Source of the DNA: Muribaculaceae bacterium
GTDB taxonomy: Bacteria > Bacteroidota > Bacteroidia > Bacteroidales > Muribaculaceae
Assembly: GCA_029060585.1 (NCBI GenBank)
Contig: JAIDTS010000286.1
Location: 1 to 8,213, forward strand
Direction of reading: 5' to 3'
DNA: 8,213 nucleotides
Part shown: piece after piece, positions 1 to 4,622 of the stretch
Layout: every line of letters begins with the position of its first letter
Position numbering within the stretch: position 1 is the first letter of the stretch
Notes under the pieces: model-generated
Databases searched by the model: none
Seen by the model: only the letters and a program-made list of their open reading frames with translations
Told to the model about the DNA's origin: nothing
Position numbers and translations under genes: made by a program

Positions 1-1292
1 AACAGCTCGTCCATCAGCTTCTGCCCTATCTCGGCCTGATCGGAGAATTCCTCCCATCTGTCATCGTAGGCGGCTTTGTGGGCTGACAGGTTGGCTACCA
101 TCGTGCCGAGTGCAGCCCCTAAAGCTCCCATGTAGGCCGATATGCTGCCGCCGCCGGGCGCGGGCGACTCGGAGGCCGTCTCCTCTGCGAATCCGCGGGC
201 CGTGAGGTCAGTGAGTTTCTTTCCGGAGTCGTCGGCTATCATGTATTCTATCACTTTCTGCTTCGGATCGAAGGGTGCCAGCTGGTCGAGTCCCATCGAT
301 TTGACAGCGATGCGGATGATTTCCTCGTCGGGAATGCCGCAGCTACGCTGCTGTTTCTTCAGGAAGTGCTTTCCGGCGTCTATGAGCGTGCGCTTCGGCA
401 CGAGTCCCACTATCTCCGTGCCGGTGACGCGCACACCCCGTGCGTCTGCCTTTCTGCACACTTCGTCAAAGGCCTCGTGCAGAGGCACCTTCGCTATGTC
501 GGTGATGTTCATCGACACCTGTGCGATGCCGTATTCGTCGATATACCATCCTATGGCTTTAGTGCCCTTCAGGGTACCCGGAATCATTACGGGTTTGCCG
601 TTCTCGTCCTTTATAGGCTTGCCTGTCACTTTGCCCCCCTCGCGCATCGGACGACCCTTCTCGCGCACATCGAAGGCTATGGCGTTGGCGCGCCGCGTGG
701 AGGTGGTGTTGAGGTTGAAGTTGACGGCGATGAGGAAGTCGCGCGCGCCGATGGTGGTGGCGCCGGTCTTTGCCACCTCGGCGTCAAACGGTCGGTTGCC
801 GAAGTCCGGACCCTTTTCCTCGGAGCCCATCTTGTTCGGAAGCGCCTCGTATTCCCCCTCGCGGCATACGGCGAGGTTCTTCCTCTCTGGTCGGAACGCC
901 GCTGCCTCGTAGCAGTAAGTAGGTATGTTGAGCTCCGTAGCCACGCGTTCGGCGAGCTTTCTTGCCAGTTCGGCGCATTCCTCGAGCGTGATTCCGGCTA
1001 CCGGGATGAGCGGACATACGTCGGTGGCTCCCATGCGCGGGTGCGCGCCGTGGTGCGTGGTCATATCAATCACCTCCGCCGCCTTCTTTATTCCACGGAA
1101 TGCAGCCTCTGTGACTGCCTCCGGACCTCCTACGAAAGTGACGACCGTGCGGTTGGTAGCCTCTCCCGGATCCACGTCGAGCAGACTTATACCCTCGACG
1201 CTCTGGATAGCATCGGTGATTTCCTTTATCTTGGCTTTGTCGCGTCCCTCGCTGAAATTAGGCACGCACTCGATGATAGCGTTCGTCTCCAT
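1..1292 (-). CDS. ftcD: Bifunctional glutamate formimidoyltransferase / formimidoyl-THF cyclodeaminase, 3' end missing
   Basis: Last steps of histidine degradation. The transferase moves the formimidoyl group between formimidoylglutamate and tetrahydrofolate; the cyclodeaminase converts formimidoyl-THF to 5,10-methenyl-THF plus ammonia. The protein is expected to be cytoplasmic. The frame is open for 430 codons from ATG at 1292 to the window edge. It opens with IIECVPNFSEGRD, as family members do. HHGAHPRMGATDVCP (residues 80-94) holds His84, which aligns with the catalytic His82 of the mammalian enzyme. IGWYIDEYGIAQVSMN lies near 247-262 and GLDQLAPFDPKQKVIEY near 334-350. The cyclodeaminase domain begins around residue 360 and shows its glycine-rich SPAPGGGS (376-383). 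Family members are about 540-560 residues, so roughly 120 are cut off by the window, not by mutation. A lysine- and glycine-rich stretch at about 212-240 is longer than in mammals. No partner hut genes are visible; they may lie to the left. Identification is secure. Confidence 0.95.
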   Translation of the reverse strand, partial: METNAIIECVPNFSEGRDKAKIKEITDAIQSVEGISLLDVDPGEATNRTVVTFVGGPEAVTEAAFRGIKKAAEVIDMTTHHGAHPRMGATDVCPLIPVAGITLEECAELARKLAERVATELNIPTYCYEAAAFRPERKNLAVCREGEYEALPNKMGSEEKGPDFGNRPFDAEVAKTGATTIGARDFLIAVNFNLNTTSTRRANAIAFDVREKGRPMREGGKVTGKPIKDENGKPVMIPGTLKGTKAIGWYIDEYGIAQVSMNITDIAKVPLHEAFDEVCRKADARGVRVTGTEIVGLVPKRTLIDAGKHFLKKQQRSCGIPDEEIIRIAVKSMGLDQLAPFDPKQKVIEYMIADDSGKKLTDLTARGFAEETASESPAPGGGSISAYMGALGAALGTMVANLSAHKAAYDDRWEEFSDQAEIGQKLMDEL

Positions 1293-1321
1293 AAGTTTAT
1301 TTAGTTGTTATGTTATTGTTT

Positions 1322-1360
1322 AATCCCGATAATCCCATTTAATCCCGATTAATCCCGTTT
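1322..1360. repeat. Four tandem ~10-bp AATCCCGATT-type repeats in the ftcD leader
   Basis: The word AATCCC recurs four times, with starts at 1322, 1331, 1341 and 1351, followed by GAT, ATTT, GATT or GTTT. The period is 9-10 bp, unlike the 7-bp period that takes over directly afterwards. It lies 30 to 68 bp upstream of the ftcD start and is probably in its 5' leader. It could be a regulator-binding cluster or simply low-complexity repeat. Nothing in the sequence decides between them. Confidence 0.6.
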
Positions 1361-1362
1361 CA

Positions 1363-1397
1363 TTTAATCTCTAATCTTTAATATTTAATCTTTACTC
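1363..1397. repeat. Heptad array, TTTAATC flavour (5 units)
   Basis: Five consecutive 7-bp units start at 1363, 1370, 1377, 1384 and 1391. They are variants of TTTAATC: TTTAATC twice, TCTAATC, TTTAATA and TTTACTC. The same flavour reappears at 1601-1628, on the other side of the inverted-repeat element between them. Confidence 0.75.
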
Positions 1398-1607
1398 AAG
1401 TTTCGGATTTAGAATTTTTTCTCTGCGCCCTTTGCTTTCTCCCGGACGAGCGAAGCAAGTCCGACCTCTAAAAGACCGCGTCTTAAAGTATTGAAGACCC
1501 GGGAATCGAGATTTCAAGAATGATTTATTCATCTTTGCGAGCACTTTGCCTCTCTGCGCGAGATTTAATAAGTTGAGTTCCAAAAGATTGTTAAATCAGA
1601 AACTTGA
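1396..1607. mobile_element. 212-bp element with 16-bp terminal inverted repeats (MITE-like or structured repeat)
   Basis: The left end, TCAAGTTTCGGATTTA (1396-1411), and the reverse complement of the right end (1592-1607) match at 15 of 16 bases. Just outside both ends is the 7-mer ATCTTTA (1388-1394 and 1608-1614), which resembles a target duplication but is also the unit of the flanking heptad arrays. Inside are short hairpins: CGGAC/GTCCG (1443-1463), AAGAC-CGC-GTCTT (1472-1484), and an enclosing CCCGG/CCGGG pair (1441-1445 with 1499-1503). CTTTGC and CTGCGC words sit near both ends. A 63-codon minus-strand frame (1392-1583) covers most of it but shows no domain, so I read it as part of the repeat and not as a gene. 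With the adjoining arrays this fills the 319-bp gap between ftcD and mazG. It could equally be a non-mobile intergenic repeat. Confidence 0.5.
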
Positions 1608-1628
1608 ATCTTTAATCTTTAGTCTTTA
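1601..1628. repeat. Heptad array containing the mazG stop codon (4 units)
   Basis: Units start at 1601, 1608, 1615 and 1622: AACTTGA, then ATCTTTA twice, then GTCTTTA. Read on the minus strand, the array encodes the last residues of MazG (KTKD) and its TAA stop at 1612-1614. The end of the gene is therefore made of repeat DNA. Confidence 0.7.
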
Positions 1629-1944
1629 AAAAGCGATCCTTATCCCGCACCGTCTTCTTCTCCAGGGTCTTCCGGAACGCCTCCGTAAGGTCCACACCCG
1701 TCTGGTTGGCCAGGCATGCCACCACCCACAGCACATCCGCCAGCTCCTCCTTGAGATCCCTCTCCAGATCCGATGCCTTCGAAGTCTGCGGCCCGTATCG
1801 GCGCACGATCACCCTCGCGAGCTCACCGACTTCCTCGGTGAGTATCGCCATATTCGCCAGCGGAGGGAAGTAACCCTTCCCGATGTCCGTGATCCACCGG
1901 TCCACTTCCCCCTGCATCCCCTTTATACTCAATTCACAATGCAT
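1612..1944 (-). CDS. MazG-like nucleotide pyrophosphohydrolase
   Basis: Predicted to hydrolyse nucleoside triphosphates to monophosphate plus pyrophosphate, as a house-cleaning enzyme in the cytoplasm. The metal-binding signature of the all-alpha NTP-pyrophosphatase superfamily is present: EEVGE at residues 37-41 and ELAD at 67-70. Helices around VDRWI (14-18) and LANQTGVDLTEAF (78-90) also fit. At 110 residues it is the size of the single-domain family. The start is ambiguous. The ATG at 1944 lies inside a heptad array, while homologous N-termini, as I recall them, align from the TTG at 1932 (LSIKGMQGEVDRW); an ATG at 1917 would be too short. The last four residues and the stop also come from heptad DNA. 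The next gene upstream ends 100 bp away and is also separated by arrays. Substrate (dCTP, dUTP or an oxidised nucleotide) cannot be told. Confidence 0.88.
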   Translation of the reverse strand: MHCELSIKGMQGEVDRWITDIGKGYFPPLANMAILTEEVGELARVIVRRYGPQTSKASDLERDLKEELADVLWVVACLANQTGVDLTEAFRKTLEKKTVRDKDRFLKTKD

Positions 1945-1963
1945 AATTCATAATGCACAATTA
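1929..1963. repeat. Heptad array at the mazG start (5 units)
   Basis: Units start at 1929, 1936, 1943, 1950 and 1957: TCAATTC, ACAATGC, ATAATTC, ATAATGC and ACAATTA. On the minus strand it creates the ATG at 1944 and the TTG at 1932, so whichever start mazG uses is repeat-derived. Confidence 0.7.
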
Positions 1964-1999
1964 ATTTTCAGCCATGCGCCACCCACGTTATTGCGTAGC

Positions 2000-2047
2000 C
2001 TCTGAAGACTCAAGACTTAAGACTTAAGACTTAAGACTGAAGACTTA
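2000..2047. repeat. Heptad array, GACTTAA flavour, touching a stop codon (~7 units)
   Basis: Units from 2000 are CTCTGAA, GACTCAA, GACTTAA three times (2014-2034), GACTGAA and a partial GACTTAT. The TAA stop of the 185-residue gene (2045-2047) is the last piece of the array. The left edge abuts the word GCGTAGC at 1993-1999. The three perfect units are the most regular part. The related GACTGAA flavour occurs inside the barrel gene at 3686-3720. Confidence 0.85.
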
Positions 2048-2602
2048 TATAATCTGCAGCAGCCGCAGCTCATCCCTGATTTCGTTGCCGCTCAACGTTC
2101 TCCTTCGCGAGATGATCCGCGCGAACTCGTCGATAGCCGGATGCAGCCGCGGATTCGCGAAGATTCTCCGCGAATAGCTCAGCGTACGGTTGAAGAGGGC
2201 GTCGATCTCGTCGTCCTCCAGTCCGCAACTGTCCTTTCCCTCGCGCAGTATCTCCTCGTGAAGCGCGCCCAGCACGTCTACCGGAACATCCCTGTGCATC
2301 CTTACCATCGATCGCGACATGACGTTGCTTATCACCATCGACGCCGTTATATGGAAGTTCTGCACAAGGTTGTCCCATGTGCTCTTGGGTGAGATCGACG
2401 GACTCCCCGAGAAATAATACTCGTTGGAGAACTCCACCATCGTGTCGTCGTCCCCGTCAAGGCTCACCTCCGCCACGCGGTCGAAGGCATCCAGCGCGGC
2501 AAGCGATATCGCCATGCCAGCCAGACCATAAGCCCGGTCATCCTCGTTGCGGTATGCCAGCGTCAGGGCCTCGTCCGTTTTTTCTTTATCTTTATGCTTC
2601 AT
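2045..2602 (-). CDS. Unrecognised 185-residue protein, probably cytoplasmic and mostly helical
   Basis: I do not recognise a family. The protein has no signal peptide and no membrane segment. It opens with a lysine-rich stretch (MKHKDKEKTDEALTLAYR), has an acidic stretch LDGDDDTMVEF (about 48-58), a serine/proline-rich part (SGSPSISPKST, about 65-75), and a charged helical C-terminal half with an acidic cluster LEDDEIDALF (about 128-137) and the basic turn RRRTLSG (about 167-173). The reading frame is convincingly coding: codon use matches its neighbours and the frame is uninterrupted. The ATG at 2602 is preceded by AGGAG nine bases upstream, which supports this start. It lies upstream of mazG in the same direction, and its stop codon is fused to a heptad array. 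Whether it and mazG share a transcript is unclear, given the 100-bp repeat-filled gap. Confidence 0.75.
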   Translation of the reverse strand: MKHKDKEKTDEALTLAYRNEDDRAYGLAGMAISLAALDAFDRVAEVSLDGDDDTMVEFSNEYYFSGSPSISPKSTWDNLVQNFHITASMVISNVMSRSMVRMHRDVPVDVLGALHEEILREGKDSCGLEDDEIDALFNRTLSYSRRIFANPRLHPAIDEFARIISRRRTLSGNEIRDELRLLQII

Positions 2603-2611
2603 ATATCGTAT

Positions 2612-2616
2612 CTCCT
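2612..2616 (-). promoter_or_regulatory. Shine-Dalgarno-like AGGAG before the 185-residue gene
   Basis: CTCCT on the plus strand is AGGAG on the minus strand, with nine bases between it and the ATG at 2602. Bacteroidetes genes often lack a recognisable Shine-Dalgarno site, so this one is notable and helps fix the start. Confidence 0.5.
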
Positions 2617-2695
2617 ATATAGAATATCCTTTTTCCTATCTAACAATCAACCACCCCCATCAGTTTTCCCATCCCCCACTACAGCATACCCTCCG

Positions 2696-2735
2696 ATACT
2701 GCGAAGCCGATACTGCGCCAAAGCGCCGATACTTT
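2696..2735. repeat. Hairpin element flanked by ATACT words, copy 1
   Basis: GCGC-CAAA-GCGC (2715-2726) is a perfect 4-bp stem. ATACTGC occurs on its left at 2696 and 2710, and CGATACTTT on its right at 2727-2735. The arrangement matches the elements at 4551-4581 and 8118-8145. GCGAAGCC at 2701-2708 is one base off the GCGTAGCC word found at other array edges. It has no U-tract and is not a convincing terminator for the barrel gene. Confidence 0.5.
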
Positions 2736-2819
2736 ATACTCCATACTCCTTACTGAAGAATTAGAATTGATCATTAATAATTAATCATTAATCATTGATA
2801 ATTAATCATTAATAAATTA
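2729..2819. repeat. Heptad array of 13 in-phase units, changing from ATACTCC to TCATTAA flavour
   Basis: Thirteen 7-bp units run without a phase break from 2729 to 2819. They start as ATACTTT/ATACTCC, pass through TTACTGA, AGAATTA and GAATTGA, and become TCATTAA/TAATTAA. The array contains the TAA stop of the barrel gene (2809-2811) and the codons for its last residues (IIY). Together with the hairpin element it occupies about half of the 206-bp gap between the barrel gene and the 185-residue gene; the rest of the gap (2617-2695) is pyrimidine-rich with nothing recognisable. Confidence 0.85.
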
Positions 2820-4542
2820 TCTGCACCCCTGCCATCACGTTCAATCCCTCCATCGCCAGCCCCGGCAGGAACTCCTCGTGCCGGTTAAGCAGATTGTCAA
2901 GCTCCACACCCACGCTTATCCGCTCCGTAACCCTATAGTCGCCCGAAAGCCCCAGCCGGCTTACGTTGCCTCTCAGCAGCTCCCTCTTTGCCCTTAGCCT
3001 ATAGTCGAGTCTGAGAGAGAGCTTGTCGATGGGTGATGACTCAGCCGTGACCTTGGCCGTGAATTCCGGGCGGTCGAAACCGTTGAGTATCCCCTTTTCC
3101 CCATCCTGGGGTTGCCAGTTCGCCGTCCCCTTCAAAGAGAAGTAGCGGCAGAATTCATAACCTGCGTTGACTCCGATGCTGAATCCCTGTATCTTTCCCG
3201 TTTCTGGATATGAGCCGTAAAGATATGTGTCGTTGTTCAGGAATGCCTGGTAGAGTCCACCGAAGGTTTCATCGCGCGTGGTTTTCCAGATTCCCTCGAC
3301 TCCCCATGTCCAGCGTCCCCCCGGATTGAGCTGGAGGGCAAGCCTCACGTCGAGCGGTGAATACGCGGCCTCATGGCATCCGATACCCGGATTGGAGTAA
3401 TAGTCCATGTCATGCATCCAAGCCAGGGTGCGCAGATACGTCCCGCCCCCTACGTTTGCGCTGAATGCCGCAAGTCCCTTTCGGAAGGAAAACCGTACGT
3501 CGGGAGCAGCACGGAAACGTGTATGTTCGCCGTTGCCTACTACCGCGAGGTTGGCGCCGATCCGCAGCGAGTACGATCTTCCGGTGAGTGTATACGCCGG
3601 CATTGCCTCCCCACGGTTCACGTTGTTGCCTATGGAGTTGATCACTCCCGAATATTTCAGACCCATACCTATCTTCCACCCTCTATCTGAAGACTGAAGA
3701 CTGAAGACTGAAGACTTAAACCACACCTCGCCTCCCGCGTTGACTGCCGTTTCCCGCTCCCCTTGCGTCTTGGCATACTCTCTTGGATAGACGGCCGTCG
3801 GTAGCGGAGTATACATCGCCCTGTATGCGAAATGCCTTACGTCCGCCTCGGCATTATACATGAGGCGCCCGTAGTCCTCTCCTTTCCATCCCACTCGGGC
3901 GTATACATCGTTGATGGTCTGCGTCGGCGCCTTGATGCGTCCGTCTTGCTCCGGGCCCTGGTCCGTGCCATAATAGTTGAAGTAGCCTAAGTGATACTGC
4001 AGGGCAGCCTCCAGCGTGCCCGCGCCAAACACCCGGTGCGAGAGGTCAGCGCCGATTACCTCGTCGTAGCGGAAACGTCTGTCGGCCGCATCAATATCGT
4101 AGGGCTGCCCAGGTTTCTCCTGCCAGGCTTGCCACAGCGACGTGGAGTTGTGCTGAAGCCATACGTTCAGGCGTGTCTGCTCATCGCTTATGGCAGCGTA
4201 TCCTGTCGACAGCGACGAGTTGAGCCAGCTACCCAGCCGCAGGTCTATATAGCCCCTTGAACTGTCGTAGACCTTTTTCGCCCTCCACCCCGTGGCGGGC
4301 ATGCTCAGAGCGTCAGGCGCGAAGGAGGCTATCCTTCCCGTCCTGTCGTAGGCCATCGGCGATTCCGGAGCCGTCATCGTTACGGTGGCCGGAAGCAGCG
4401 CCAGCCTGTCGGCCTGAATGATGTCGGGCTTATACCGTCCCTCCACCGTCACCGACTCCGTGAGGCTCTGCCCCGCCGCCATTCCCGTCAGGCACAAAGC
4501 CCCGACCGCCATAATATATCGTAATATCCTCATTTTCCTCAT
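2809..4542 (-). CDS. Outer-membrane beta-barrel protein, TonB-dependent-receptor-like, without plug domain
   Basis: Predicted outer-membrane barrel of 577 residues. From the ATG at 4542 it begins MRKMRILRYIMAVGALCLTG, a typical signal peptide with likely cleavage after AAG. An ATG at 4533 is also possible. The frame opens further, to 4578, but those 12 extra codons are read through a repeat element, so I reject that start. The mature N-terminus (SLTESVTVEGRYKPDI) resembles that of Bacteroidetes barrel proteins found next to long TPR proteins. Alternating amphipathic strands fill the rest. The C-terminus, with NLLNRHEEFLPG and GVQIIY, looks like the last strand of a TonB-dependent receptor, including a terminal aromatic residue. 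No plug domain or TonB box is evident. Residues about 275-286 are encoded by a heptad array. It follows the TPR gene after 75 bp and is probably co-transcribed. The transported or bound ligand is unknown. Confidence 0.8.
   Translation of the reverse strand: MRKMRILRYIMAVGALCLTGMAAGQSLTESVTVEGRYKPDIIQADRLALLPATVTMTAPESPMAYDRTGRIASFAPDALSMPATGWRAKKVYDSSRGYIDLRLGSWLNSSLSTGYAAISDEQTRLNVWLQHNSTSLWQAWQEKPGQPYDIDAADRRFRYDEVIGADLSHRVFGAGTLEAALQYHLGYFNYYGTDQGPEQDGRIKAPTQTINDVYARVGWKGEDYGRLMYNAEADVRHFAYRAMYTPLPTAVYPREYAKTQGERETAVNAGGEVWFKSSVFSLQSSDRGWKIGMGLKYSGVINSIGNNVNRGEAMPAYTLTGRSYSLRIGANLAVVGNGEHTRFRAAPDVRFSFRKGLAAFSANVGGGTYLRTLAWMHDMDYYSNPGIGCHEAAYSPLDVRLALQLNPGGRWTWGVEGIWKTTRDETFGGLYQAFLNNDTYLYGSYPETGKIQGFSIGVNAGYEFCRYFSLKGTANWQPQDGEKGILNGFDRPEFTAKVTAESSPIDKLSLRLDYRLRAKRELLRGNVSRLGLSGDYRVTERISVGVELDNLLNRHEEFLPGLAMEGLNVMAGVQIIY
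3686..3720. repeat. Heptad array inside the barrel gene (5 units)
   Basis: Units start at 3686, 3693, 3700, 3707 and 3714: TCTGAAG, ACTGAAG three times, and ACTTAAA. On the coding strand the unit is GTCTTCA, which has no stop in any frame. It encodes FKSSVFSLQSSD, probably in a strand or loop of the barrel. The same flavour is found outside genes at 2000-2047. Confidence 0.85.
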
Positions 4543-4550
4543 AAATCTTA

Positions 4551-4589
4551 TATACTCATACTGCACCCACGGCGCCAATACCGCGTAGC
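4551..4589. repeat. Hairpin element flanked by ATACT words, copy 2, ending in GCGTAGC
   Basis: GCACC (4563-4567) and GGCGC (4571-4575) form a 5-bp stem with one mismatch and a 3-base loop. ATACTCATACT lies on the left and CAATAC on the right. The 19 bases from 4563 match the copy at 8125 at 15 positions. The element ends at GCGTAGC (4583-4589), directly before a heptad array. It sits in the short gap between the TPR and barrel genes. Confidence 0.55.
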
Positions 4590-4622
4590 TAATTAATCAT
4601 TAATCATTAATAATTAATCATT
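4590..4622. repeat. Heptad array, TCATTAA flavour, containing the TPR-gene stop codon
   Basis: Units start at 4590, 4597, 4604, 4611 and 4618: TAATTAA, TCATTAA twice, TAATTAA, then TCATT. The 33 bases match 2778-2810 at 32 positions (A/G difference at 4609 versus 2797). The TGA stop of the TPR gene is at 4618-4620, inside the array. Confidence 0.85.

Noticed and set aside
142..1323. Long plus-strand open frames (142-912, 366-1304, 925-1323)
   Set aside because: They are antisense to ftcD, whose minus-strand frame is conserved along its whole visible length. Their translations show no family features.
1392..1583. 63-codon minus-strand frame between ftcD and mazG
   Set aside because: It coincides with the inverted-repeat element and its hairpins, shows no domain or start signal, and is better explained as repeat DNA.
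2070..2622. Other frames overlapping the 185-residue gene (2070-2378 minus, 2141-2392 and 2377-2622 plus)
   Set aside because: Low-complexity, arginine- and proline-rich translations typical of shadow frames in GC-rich DNA.
2711..2735. Intrinsic terminator for the TPR/barrel operon
   Set aside because: The hairpin stem is only 4 bp and no T-run follows it on the minus strand.
4543..4578. Upstream extension of the barrel gene to an ATG at 4578
   Set aside because: The 12 extra codons are read through the hairpin repeat element and would place polar and aromatic residues before an otherwise complete signal peptide starting at 4542.
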